A stretch of DNA of 64,000 nt from Neisseria dentiae (GTDB lineage Bacteria > Pseudomonadota > Gammaproteobacteria > Burkholderiales > Neisseriaceae): assembly GCF_024580525.1 (NCBI RefSeq), contig NZ_JANIKQ010000001.1:124001-188000 (forward strand), read 5' to 3'. The translations under genes and the position numbers were made by a program. Positions 40,124-47,644 of this stretch are shown here, piece by piece (position 1 is the stretch's first letter; each line of letters begins with the position of its first letter). The notes beneath the pieces were generated by a model. That model searched no databases, was not told the DNA's origin, and saw only the letters and a list, made by a program, of their open reading frames with translations.

Positions 40124-40807
40124 TGTAGGAAAAGCTAGCGTTGTTTACAGTATTTGAAAGACAATACTGCATGAACATCCATCCAAATACGGCATGAAAC
40201 GCCCGGCCAAAGTTGAGCGGGAAATCGAAGAGAAACTCAAAAAACAGGCAAAGCGTTACAACAAATCCTATCCCGGCGAAACGGTTCATTTCGATACCAA
40301 ACGGCTGCCTTTGCTACAAAACCAAAAAGCAACCGACCCTCGGGATTATCTGTTTGTTGCCATTGATGATTTTTCCCGCGAGCTGTATGCTGCAATATTG
40401 CCGGACCGTACAGCAGCCAGCGCAGCCAAATTTCTTTTGCGCGATGTGATAGATTGTTGTCCCTATACCATCGAATGCGCCTATTCCGACAACGGTGTCG
40501 AATATCGTGGCAATGCGGAGCACCCGTTTGGCATTGCCTGTGTGCAAAACAACATAAGCCAAAAATTCACCCGTGTTGCCCGGCCGCAAACCAATGGTAA
40601 AGCCGAGCGGGTTATCCGTACCTTAATGGAAATGTGGCATGACAAGTATCCGTTTAAGGATTCGGCGCACCGGCAAAAAGAGTTATGTCGTTTTGTTAAC
40701 TTTTATAACCGTCAAGCCCCACAAGAGCCTGAAAGGCGACACCCCTTTTGAGGTTTTACAGGCTTCATTCCCAACCTGTTGTGTAAACAACCCGACCTTT
40801 TCCTACA
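40124..40807 (+). mobile_element. Internally deleted IS481-type insertion sequence
   Basis: Its ends are inverted repeats of about 26 bases: TGTAGGAAAAG...GTTGTTTACA at the left and TGTAAACAAC...CTTTTCCTACA at the right, differing only in the central six bases. TGT...ACA ends suit the IS481 family. At 684 bases it is shorter than usual members of about 1 kb. A truncated start (MNIHPNTA, ATG at 40171) and the main transposase frame are out of register, so an internal deletion is likely. I see no clear target duplication. Confidence 0.8.
40194..40769 (+). pseudogene. IS481-family transposase, truncated and frameshifted
   Basis: The DDE integrase-core part of the transposase: Asp in VHFDTKRLP, Asp in YSDNGVEY, and Glu in GKAERVIRT are all present. 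The N-terminal DNA-binding domain is missing. At about 40712-40720 the frame shifts by +1: FVNFYN is followed in the next frame by VKPHKSLKGDTPFEVLQASF, the normal end of these proteins. No active transposase can be made. Confidence 0.82.
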
Positions 40808-41276
40808 CATCATCCATATTCAAAAACAGCTTAACTTAGTGAAGCTTGAAATAGAAAATGTCATGCAACATTCCGAACTGAAAGACGTTTCAGACGGCCT
40901 TGTTACCATTCCTTCGGTTGGGAAATTAGCAGCGGCCATATTAACCAATCATCTTTTATCCGGCACATTTAAAAACGCCGCTCAATTTGTCGCCTTTGCC
41001 GGATTAAGTCCGCAACAAAGGCAGTCGGGAACCAGTGTTAATATCAAAAGTGGCATAACCCGTTTTGGCAACAGGCGTTTAAGGGCTGCGTTATTTATGC
41101 CTGCAATGGTTGCTTATGCTCGCGGATACTTTCCCGAATTTGTAAAACGGCTGAAACAAAAGAAGAAAAAGCCGAAAGTCATTATTACGGCCATTATGCG
41201 GAAGCTGGCGGTTATAGCCTTTAATCTTTACAAAAACAAAACAACCTATCAGCCGGAACGCTATAAGGCAGTCTGA
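40808..41276 (+). pseudogene. IS110-family transposase remnant (C-terminal part)
   Basis: About 155 residues of the C-terminal Transposase_20 domain: TIPSVGKLAAAILTNHL, FVAFAGLSPQQRQSGTSV, RFGNRRLRAALFMPAMVA and ITAIMRKLAVIAFNLYKN. The N-terminal catalytic DEDD domain is absent, and the IS481-type element abuts the break. The stop codon lies in GCAGTCTGAA, one base away from an uptake sequence. Confidence 0.85.
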
Positions 41277-41468
41277 AAACTAACGTAAAATAACAAAACG
41301 GGTATTGCCTGAAAGTCAAGCAAAATCTGTTTAAAACAAGTGTATCTATTAAAAATGACACAATAAAATAATCAATTAGATTAATAACTTATAAAATCAG
41401 TAAAAAATAATTGTTGAATATTAAAGTAGCATCTCAAACACTCCTGAAAAACCCTTTTCCAACCCGCA
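41277..41468. other. AT-rich gap before recX
   Basis: About 190 bases, AT-rich, with no gene or hairpin that I can support. It may hold the far end of the IS110 element and the recX promoter. Confidence 0.4.
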
Positions 41469-41927
41469 ATGAAACCGCAAAAATCCCTGCGCGCCCGCGC
41501 CCTCGACATTCTTTCCCGCCAAGAAACCAGCCGCGCCGAACTCAAACGCAAGCTCGCCCCGCACGCCGAAAGCGAAGAAGAACTCGAGCTGCTTTTAAAC
41601 GAACTGGCCGAACGCCGCTGGCAGTCCGACGAGCGTTTCGCCGAAACCTACGTGCACAGCAAAAGCCGCCAACACGGCCGCCTGCGCCTGCAACAGGCTT
41701 TGCAGGCCAAAGGCGTGAGCGAAGACACCGCGCGCAGTTTCCTGCCCGACCGCGACAGCGAACTGCAAACCGCCGTGGCCGTGCTGCGCAAAAAGTTCAA
41801 AGCCCCCGCCGCCGATTTGAAAGAAAAACAAAAGCAGGCGCGCTTTCTCGCCTATCGGGGTTTCGATATGGACATCATCCAAACCGCTCTGAAAAACGGC
41901 TGGAACGACGATGAAGAGTGGGAATAA
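41469..41927 (+). CDS. recX: Regulatory protein RecX
   Basis: Modulator of RecA filaments, 152 residues made of three-helix repeats. Family features: RALDILSRQETSRAELKRKL at the N-terminus, RRWQSDERFAETYVHSKSRQHG (about residues 49-70), and RFLAYRGFDMDIIQTAL near the C-terminus. recA is not nearby in this window. In Neisseria RecX supports recombination and transformation. Confidence 0.93.
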   Translation: MKPQKSLRARALDILSRQETSRAELKRKLAPHAESEEELELLLNELAERRWQSDERFAETYVHSKSRQHGRLRLQQALQAKGVSEDTARSFLPDRDSELQTAVAVLRKKFKAPAADLKEKQKQARFLAYRGFDMDIIQTALKNGWNDDEEWE

Positions 41928-42008
41928 CGCCAAAGCCTGCAAAATATATTCAGGCCGATGGCTTTGCCAAAAATGCCTTAAGGCCGTCTGAAACGCCCCA
42001 AAAACACC

Positions 42009-42083
42009 GTCATACTCGGGTTTGACTCTAGTATCTTATTGTTCAAAAAAATAACAGATGCTCGGGTCAAGCCCGGGCATGAC
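42009..42083. repeat. Palindromic repeat, TACTCGGG family, copy 5
   Basis: GTCATACTCGGGTTTGACT to GGTCAAGCCCGGGCATGAC, with more changes than the other copies. Confidence 0.75.
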
Positions 42084-42171
42084 GCAAAACTTTAAAATAC
42101 CGAAACGGCTTGTAAAAACCACAGGCCGAGACCTTTGCAAGTCGTTTAGGCCGTCTGAAATACCTATTCTT

Positions 42172-42276
42172 CGTCATTCCCGCGTAGGCGGGAATCCAGA
42201 CGTTTATCATTCAAGTGTTTGTTTAATCAATACTTCAACTTTACCATCTGGATTCCCGCCTACGCGGGAATGACGG
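42172..42276. repeat. NIME unit with two dRS3 repeats
   Basis: Two 20-base palindromes of the dRS3 type, ATTCCC...GGGAAT, at 42176-42195 and 42252-42271, flank a 56-base spacer. This is the known Neisseria intergenic mosaic element architecture; dRS3 sites are targets of filamentous-phage integration in meningococci. Confidence 0.85.
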
Positions 42277-42324
42277 AATTTAAACATTTCAGATGGCCTT
42301 TTAAGGTATTTTTGCAAAAATTTC

Positions 42325-42353
42325 AGGCCGTCTGAAACCTTTCAGACGGCCTG
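42325..42353 (-). terminator. Terminator of the XRE gene (uptake-sequence pair)
   Basis: CAGGCCGTCTGAAACCTTTCAGACGGCCTG, 35 bases after the stop. Confidence 0.75.
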
Positions 42354-42387
42354 AATTATCTTTGCGGCTTCCGCATCCGACTGCGCC

Positions 42388-42663
42388 CTACCCCATCATA
42401 TCCAGCCGCGCCTGCGGCGGCAGCAGCAACTGGTAGGCGGGCACGCCGAGGGCGAGCGCCATTTTTTCGATGTTTGATAAAGCAATATTCCAGCGTTTGC
42501 GTTCCACCGCCGAAACATAAGTGCGGTCCAGCCCGCACCGGCGCGCCAGCTCTTCTTGCGACCAACCTTTGTTCACGCGGAAAAGGCGCATATTGTAGGC
42601 CAGCACGGCGCGCAAATCGTCTTCTGCGGGCAGCTCGGCGGGGGCCGTCAGTTTGTTGCTCAT
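42388..42663 (-). CDS. XRE-family helix-turn-helix regulator
   Basis: A 91-residue DNA-binding protein that is almost all one Cro/C1-type helix-turn-helix domain (about residues 22-80): NMRLFRVNKGWSQEELARRCGLDRTYVSAVERKR, then LSNIEKMALALGVP. No partner toxin, methylase or nuclease gene lies beside it, so its target is unknown. Small regulators like this also accompany restriction systems, but none is seen here. Confidence 0.88.
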   Translation of the reverse strand: MSNKLTAPAELPAEDDLRAVLAYNMRLFRVNKGWSQEELARRCGLDRTYVSAVERKRWNIALSNIEKMALALGVPAYQLLLPPQARLDMMG

Positions 42664-42843
42664 GATGCTTCCTTTGTGAATTTGCTTTCACGGATTTTAC
42701 TTCACCATCAGAAAAAATCAATATGCCAAGCCCGAAATCGGGCCAACCTCTCTGCACACCCAATAAAAAAAACCGCTACCGCGACAGCCCGCCGCCTTAT
42801 AGCAGTTTTATCAGTTCCCCCGATATTTACTACATAATATCTG

Positions 42844-42921
42844 CCGTCACATTCGTGCCTAATCCGAGCATCTGCCATTTCTTTTGAAACAATAAAATGC
42901 CCGGGCCAAGCCCGAGCATGG
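42844..42921. repeat. Decayed copy of the TACTCGGG palindromic repeat
   Basis: The right arm GCCCGGGCCAAGCCCGAGCATGG is clear; the left arm is only partly recognisable (GTCACATTCG... and ATCCGAGCATCT). No gene is seen in the rest of the gap 42664-42991. Confidence 0.5.
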
Positions 42922-42991
42922 AAAAGGGGTTTTAAAAATACCGGCCAACTTTTCCCTGTTTCCCTGATATTTGCCCGGCTCCGCAAAATGC

Positions 42992-43264
42992 TTATTGGCC
43001 GGAACGGTTTTTGCGCAGGCTTTCCAATTCGTCTAAAAGCTGCATAATCAGCGCGGTGGCGGGAATGCTGGCTTCAAAATCGCGGCTGATGCGGCGGGCG
43101 CGGCGCAGGCGGGCGAGCTGGAAGCCGCTGAACACGGCTTCGTCGGGCCGGCCGCTCACGGAAATGATTTCTTCTTCAATCACACTCACCACCCAATCGC
43201 GGTCGTCGTTGCAGGCGCGGACGATTTCGTTGAAGGTTAGCTGTACATCGTATTCTTGGTTCAT
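42992..43264 (-). CDS. cbpM: Chaperone modulator CbpM
   Basis: A 90-residue partner that inhibits the DnaJ-like co-chaperone CbpA by binding its J domain. It has a MerR-like helical core: FNEIVRACNDDRDWVVSVIEEEI, then FSGFQLARLRRARRISRDFE and LIMQLLDELESLRK. It starts three bases after the cbpA stop on the same strand, which supports the identification. Confidence 0.9.
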   Translation of the reverse strand: MNQEYDVQLTFNEIVRACNDDRDWVVSVIEEEIISVSGRPDEAVFSGFQLARLRRARRISRDFEASIPATALIMQLLDELESLRKNRSGQ

Positions 43265-43267
43265 GGT

Positions 43268-44266
43268 TTATCCTTTCACTCCGTAATGTTCCGCCAGTTT
43301 CTGCCAGGCGGTGCGGTCGGCTTCGCTATCGGCGCGCGGCAGCACGATGTTGACGGTCAAATACAAATCACCCGCTTCTTTGGCCGGAATGCCTTTGCCT
43401 TTCAGGCGCAGGTTTTGGCCGGTGCGGCTGTTGGCGGGAATATTGATGTTCAGACGGCCTGCGGGGGTGGCCGCCTCCATTTTGCCGCCTGCGGCCGCCG
43501 TCCACGGCATCACGTCGATGCGCTGGTAAACGTCTTTGCCGTTTTTCACATACAGGTTTTCCGATTCGTGAAAGCGCACTTTCAAATACAAATCGCCGTT
43601 GGCACCGTCGTTAAATCCAGGCAACCCTTGGCCGCGCAGGCGGATTTGCTGCCCTTCGCTGATGCCTTTGGGGATTTTCACATGCAGGGTTTTGCGCTCG
43701 TAGGCCATGTGGCCGTCGGCATTGAGCGTGGGCATATCAATGCTTAAACTGCGCTCGCTGCCCGCATAGGCGGCGGCAATGTCTATGCTGAGTTCGGCGT
43801 GTTGGTCTTCGCCCTGCACGGGCCCGCTCGGGCGCGACGCGCGGCGCTGCTGCGCTTGGCCGAAAGCGGAAAAGATGTCGTCGAAACGGAAGTCGCCGCT
43901 GCCGAAGGGCTGGCCTTCGCCGAAACGGCTGCTGTCGAAATGGTAATACTGATAGCCGTCTGCGCCCGGGTTGAAACCGCCCTCGAATCCGCCGAAGCCT
44001 TCAAACCCGCCCTGCCCCGCGCCGCCAGCCTGCTGCCGCGCTTTAAACGGGTTGGCGAGCATTTCGTCGTATTCGGCGCGTTTTTCGGGGTCTTTCAGGG
44101 TGTTGTAGGCGAGGTTGACTTCGCTGGTTTTTTGGTCGGCGTCGGGGTCTTTGCTGACGTCGGGGTGGTATCGGCGCACCAGTTTGCGGTAGGCCTTTTT
44201 GATTTCGGCAATATCCGCATCTTTAGACACGCCGAGTATTTCGTAATAGTTTTTTTCGGTTGCCAT
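43268..44266 (-). CDS. cbpA: DnaJ-like co-chaperone CbpA
   Basis: A 332-residue class II J-domain protein. The J domain covers about residues 5-70 with HPD in RRYHPDVSKD. A Gly/Phe-rich linker (GGFEGFGGFEGGFNPG) follows, then two C-terminal substrate-binding barrels (about 150-325), without the zinc fingers of DnaJ. It stimulates DnaK and may bind DNA. cbpM follows directly and would restrain it. Confidence 0.93.
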   Translation of the reverse strand: MATEKNYYEILGVSKDADIAEIKKAYRKLVRRYHPDVSKDPDADQKTSEVNLAYNTLKDPEKRAEYDEMLANPFKARQQAGGAGQGGFEGFGGFEGGFNPGADGYQYYHFDSSRFGEGQPFGSGDFRFDDIFSAFGQAQQRRASRPSGPVQGEDQHAELSIDIAAAYAGSERSLSIDMPTLNADGHMAYERKTLHVKIPKGISEGQQIRLRGQGLPGFNDGANGDLYLKVRFHESENLYVKNGKDVYQRIDVMPWTAAAGGKMEAATPAGRLNINIPANSRTGQNLRLKGKGIPAKEAGDLYLTVNIVLPRADSEADRTAWQKLAEHYGVKG

Positions 44267-44389
44267 AATTGCTTTCTGTTTTAGTGTAAATGTTGTTCAT
44301 GCACCCGCCCCGGAAGGCGGTGCTTTTAATAGATTTTGAAGTAATGATACTAAACGGAAAATCAAGGGCGGGCGCAAAAAAATAATCAA

Positions 44390-44420
44390 AAGGCCGTCTG
44401 AAACGTTTCAGACGGCCTTT
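44390..44420. terminator. Uptake-sequence hairpin upstream of cbpA
   Basis: AAAGGCCGTCTGAAACGTTTCAGACGGCCTTT, a perfect hairpin between panC and cbpA; it would end transcripts coming from panC on the other side only if they read through. Confidence 0.5.
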
Positions 44421-44434
44421 CGATTGCGGGCGGA

Positions 44435-44590
44435 CCTAGTGGCTTAAATTCAGAATAGGACAAGGCGACGAAGCCGCAGACAGTACAGATAGTACGGAAC
44501 CGATTCTGTTGCCGCTTTAGCGGCTTACAAAATCGTTCTCTTTGAGCTAAGGCGAGGCAACGCTGTACGTGTTGAATTTAAGCCACTATA
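44435..44590. mobile_element. Correia element (full-length type)
   Basis: A 156-base element with inverted ends related to TATAGTGGCTTAAAT. Inside are the conserved Correia blocks GGACAAGGCGACGAAGCCGC and AGGCGAGGCAACGCTGTAC, plus the roughly 50-base middle that is missing from the short type. Such elements can carry promoters, IHF sites and RNase III sites. It ends two bases before the panC stop codon. Confidence 0.88.
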
Positions 44591-44592
44591 AA

Positions 44593-45429
44593 TCAGCCCA
44601 AATGCACTTCGATGTTGTCGATCAGGCGTGTGCCGCCCAAACGCGCGGCGGCGAGTATCACCAGGTTTTTGTCGCCCGCGTGGGCAACGCTCAAATCGTC
44701 GGCGCGGCGCACTTCGATGTAATCGACCGTCCAGCCGGCTTCGCCGAGGCGTTGCGCGGCGGCCTGTTCGAGCACGGCATAAGCGAGGTTACCGCTGCGG
44801 ACGGCATCGGCGATGGCGCGCAGTTCGCGGTAAAGGCGGGGGGCTTCGGCGCGCTCCTGTTCGCTTAAATATTGGTTGCGGCTGGAAAGGGCGAGGCCGT
44901 CTGAAGCGCGGCCGGTATCCACCGGCACGATGTCGATGTTGATGTTGAGGTCTTCCACCAAACCTTTAATCACGGCCAGCTGCTGGTAGTCTTTCTTGCC
45001 GAAACAGGCCGCATCGGGCTGCACGATATTGAACAGCTTGGTTACTACGGTGGCCACGCCGCGGAAATGGCCGGGGCGGAATTTGCCGCACAATTCGTTT
45101 TGCAGGTTGGGCGGCTCCACGTTGTAACGCTGCTCCACATTGGGATACAACTCTTTTTCGTCGGGTGCGAACACCACGGCCACGCCTTCGTTTTCCAGCT
45201 TGGTGGCATCCTGCTGCAAGGTTCGCGGGTATTTGTCGAAATCTTCGCCCTGGCCGAATTGCAGGCGGTTGACGAAGATGCTCACCACCACGTTGCCGGC
45301 GCGCTGTTTGGCTTCGCGCACCAGCGCCAGATGGCCTTCGTGCAGATTGCCCATGGTCGGCACGAAAGCAACCGTTCCGGCGTTTTTGCGCCACTCGCGC
45401 AATTCGTGAATCGTGTGGATGATTTGCAT
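44593..45429 (-). CDS. panC: Pantothenate synthetase
   Basis: Joins pantoate and beta-alanine using ATP to make pantothenate. It has 278 residues. The HIGH-type nucleotide motif is in [15 protein letters not shown] (residues 22-36), followed by [22 protein letters not shown], and the second loop [12 protein letters not shown] near residue 180. It is downstream of panB on the same strand. Its stop sits right beside a Correia element, so the mRNA end probably includes it. Confidence 0.97.
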   Translation of the reverse strand: MQIIHTIHELREWRKNAGTVAFVPTMGNLHEGHLALVREAKQRAGNVVVSIFVNRLQFGQGEDFDKYPRTLQQDATKLENEGVAVVFAPDEKELYPNVEQRYNVEPPNLQNELCGKFRPGHFRGVATVVTKLFNIVQPDAACFGKKDYQQLAVIKGLVEDLNINIDIVPVDTGRASDGLALSSRNQYLSEQERAEAPRLYRELRAIADAVRSGNLAYAVLEQAAAQRLGEAGWTVDYIEVRRADDLSVAHAGDKNLVILAAARLGGTRLIDNIEVHLG

Positions 45430-45444
45430 AGGTTTTTCCTGAAA

Positions 45445-45490
45445 AATTTTCAGACGGCCTGAAGCGTTCAGAAAGGCCGTCTGAAAAAAT
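45445..45490 (-). terminator. Uptake-sequence pair between panB and panC
   Basis: TTTTCAGACGGCCTGAA and GAAAGGCCGTCTGAAAA with a short spacer between the two co-directional genes. Confidence 0.45.
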
Positions 45491-46275
45491 TAAAACGTGT
45501 GTTCGGCTGCGGGGAAGGTTTTGTTTTTCACCGCCGCCACATAAGCCGCCACGGCTGCCTGAATGCTGGTTTGCCCTTCCATAAAGTTTTTCACGAAACG
45601 GGCGGTTTTGCCGGGGAACACGCCCAGCATATCGTGCATCACCAGCACTTGGCCGTCGCAATCCGCGCCCGCGCCGATGCCGATGGTGGGGCAGCGCACG
45701 CTTTCGGTTACCTGCTTGCCCAGAGCGGCGGGCACGCATTCCATCAAAACCAGCGCCGCACCGGCTTGGTCGTGCGCTGCGGCATCGTTGAGCAGGGCTT
45801 GGGCTTTGTCGCCTTTGCCCTGCACTTTATAGCCGCCGAACGCGTGCACCGACTGCGGCGTGAGGCCGATATGGGCGCACACGGGAATGCCGCGCAACTG
45901 CAAAAATTCGGTGGTTTCGGCCATCCACACGCCGCCTTCGAGCTTGACCATATGCGCGCCGGCGGCCATCAGCTCTGCCGCGGCGGCAAACGCCTGCTCT
46001 TTGCTCTGCTGGTAGGCCCCGAACGGCAGGTCGCTGATAATCATGGCGTTTTTCGTGCCGCGTGCCACTGCGGCAGTGTGGTAGCACATATCGCCGAGGG
46101 TAACGGGCAAAGTGGATTGGTGCCCCTGCACGGTCATGCCGAGCGAATCTCCCACCAGCAAAACATCTACGCCGGCATTATCCATCAGCGCGGCGAAGCT
46201 GGCTTCGTAGGCAGTAAGCATGGCGATTTTTTCGCCTTCGGCTTTCATTTTTTGCAGGGTGTTGACGGTAATCAT
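45490..46275 (-). CDS. panB: Ketopantoate hydroxymethyltransferase
   Basis: Makes ketopantoate from 2-oxoisovalerate and methylene-tetrahydrofolate, the first step to pantothenate. It has 261 residues of TIM-barrel fold. Motifs: [33 protein letters not shown] metal site (Asp in VGDSLG near residue 43), HMVKLEGG near residue 110, and [14 protein letters not shown] near residue 197. panC follows it. Confidence 0.97.
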   Translation of the reverse strand: MITVNTLQKMKAEGEKIAMLTAYEASFAALMDNAGVDVLLVGDSLGMTVQGHQSTLPVTLGDMCYHTAAVARGTKNAMIISDLPFGAYQQSKEQAFAAAAELMAAGAHMVKLEGGVWMAETTEFLQLRGIPVCAHIGLTPQSVHAFGGYKVQGKGDKAQALLNDAAAHDQAGAALVLMECVPAALGKQVTESVRCPTIGIGAGADCDGQVLVMHDMLGVFPGKTARFVKNFMEGQTSIQAAVAAYVAAVKNKTFPAAEHTF

Positions 46276-46380
46276 GTTTCAGACGGCCTCTGGGTTAAGA
46301 CGGGGCATATTATGGGGTTTTCCGGCAAATTGCAACCAAAGCAAAACAGCCCAACCGCTGGGGTCAGGCTGTTTTTAATA

Positions 46381-46456
46381 TGGTGCCGGCACCAAGAGTC
46401 GAACTCGGGACCTTCTGATTACAAGTCAGCTGCTCTACCAACTGAGCTATACCGGC
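46381..46456 (-). tRNA. tRNA-Thr (anticodon TGT)
   Basis: Read on the minus strand: acceptor arm GCCGGTA pairs with TGCCGGC, D-loop TAGCTCAGTTGGTAGAGCA, anticodon loop CTTGTAA giving anticodon TGT, T-arm GTTCGACTC, and encoded 3' ACCA. It is 76 bases with CCA. One mismatch is seen at the base of the anticodon stem. Confidence 0.95.
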
Positions 46457-46629
46457 TGAAAGAAGCGCGTATTATGCCCGCCTTCGCCGGCTTTGGCAAG
46501 CGCTTTTGCAGCGGCGCTGAAAAAACTTTTTAAAGATATTGTTTTGTTGGTGAATTATTTTCAGACGGCCTGAAGCGCTGCAAATCATGTATGATTGGCG
46601 GAACATATTTCCGATTACAAGGCACCGTC

Positions 46630-47400
46630 ATGAAACTGATCGAAATCACTTACTATCCGGTCAAATCCATGCGCGGCATTTCGGTGGATCGCGCCGAAAT
46701 CCGCCCCGAAGGGCTGCCGCACGACCGGGAATGGCTGCTCAGCTCGCCCGACGGGCACTTCATAACCGCACGGCAGTTTCCGCAATTGCTGCTCTGGCAG
46801 GCCGAGCCGGTTTCAGACGGCCTCAAACTAACCGCGCCCGACGGCGGCAGCCTCACCGTTTACCACAACAGTTTCAACCGCACCGGCGAAGTTTCGGTTT
46901 GGAAAGACACCTTCGCCGCACACCACGGCGACGAACGCGCCGATGCCTGGCTGAGCGGAAAAATCGGTACGCCTTGCCGCTTAAACTGGCTCGGCAGCCG
47001 CAGCGCACGCATATTGGATTATTCGCAAACGCCGCTGTCGTTTGCCGACGGCGCACCTTATCTGCTGGCCAACACGGCTTCGTTGCAGGCGCTGAACGGC
47101 AGTTTGGAAACGCCCGTAGAAATGCGCCGCTTCCGCGCCAACTTGGTGTTCGACGGCACGGAGGCTTACGAAGAAGAAGGCTGGAAACGCATCGCCGTCG
47201 GCACGGTGGCATTCGAACTGTTCAAGCCCTGCACCCGCTGCGTGATGACTACGGTGGATTTGACCAGCGGCGAAAAACATCCGCAACAGCAACCGCTGAA
47301 AACGTTGGCCAAAACCCGCAAAGCCATTTTCGGCGTAAACATGGTGGCATTGGATACCGGCAGCGTGGCCGTGGGCGACAAGGTGGAAGTGCTGGCGTAA
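46630..47400 (+). CDS. MOSC domain-containing protein
   Basis: A 256-residue protein with an N-terminal MOSC beta-barrel part (residues 1-110, ITYYPVKSMRGISVDRAEI and GLPHDREWLL) and the C-terminal MOSC domain with the conserved cysteine region KPCTRCVMTTVD (about residues 199-210) that can bind a molybdenum cofactor. Related proteins include YcbX, which detoxifies N-hydroxylated bases. One uptake sequence lies inside the gene near 46811. The start at 46630 gives the normal MKLIEITYYPVKS. Confidence 0.88.
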   Translation: MKLIEITYYPVKSMRGISVDRAEIRPEGLPHDREWLLSSPDGHFITARQFPQLLLWQAEPVSDGLKLTAPDGGSLTVYHNSFNRTGEVSVWKDTFAAHHGDERADAWLSGKIGTPCRLNWLGSRSARILDYSQTPLSFADGAPYLLANTASLQALNGSLETPVEMRRFRANLVFDGTEAYEEEGWKRIAVGTVAFELFKPCTRCVMTTVDLTSGEKHPQQQPLKTLAKTRKAIFGVNMVALDTGSVAVGDKVEVLA

Positions 47401-47472
47401 CATTTGAAAACTTTGCAAGCCTGAAGCCGTGCGCCATACTCCGCACTTGAGCGATGCTTTAACGACACTTTC

Positions 47473-47549
47473 GTCATACTCGGGCTTGACCCGGGTATCT
47501 TTTTGTATATCAAGAAATAACAGATACTCGGATCAAGTCCGAGTATGAC
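47473..47549. repeat. Palindromic repeat, TACTCGGG family, copy 6
   Basis: GTCATACTCGGGCTTGACC to GATCAAGTCCGAGTATGAC, with two changes in the right arm. Confidence 0.8.
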
Positions 47550-47588
47550 GTAATTGTTTAACACGTCACCCATATTCTGCAAAACAAC

Positions 47589-47620
47589 AGGCCGTCTGAA
47601 AAACATTTTCAGACGGCCTG
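47589..47620 (-). terminator. pnp terminator (uptake-sequence pair)
   Basis: CAGGCCGTCTGAAAA and TTTTCAGACGGCCTG, 25 bases after the pnp stop. Confidence 0.75.
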
Positions 47621-47644
47621 TTCCGCACTTAAGCGGTTAACCCG

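Larger units (their letters stand above)
41928..42387. other. Repeat-rich gap between recX and the XRE regulator
   Basis: A 460-base gap with no gene. It holds repeat copy 5 (42009), a GAGACCTTTGCAAG half-site like the MITE ends (42128), an NIME/dRS3 unit (42172) and an uptake-sequence terminator (42325). Confidence 0.8.

Noticed and set aside
39003..40289. A 428-codon open frame opposite cysA
   Set aside because: It is the antisense shadow of a clear ABC ATPase gene and runs through a terminator hairpin and into the insertion element.
42172..42276. A CRISPR-like repeat-spacer unit
   Set aside because: There are only two repeats, each a palindrome of the known dRS3 type in inverted arrangement, with no array and no cas genes.
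42708..42986. A 92-codon minus-strand frame between the XRE gene and cbpM
   Set aside because: It runs through a decayed palindromic repeat, has no ribosome site, and reads like non-coding sequence.
42388..44266. An XRE regulator next to cbpM/cbpA as a defence or toxin-antitoxin system
   Set aside because: No toxin, nuclease, methylase or other effector is present; the neighbours are a known chaperone pair and repeats.
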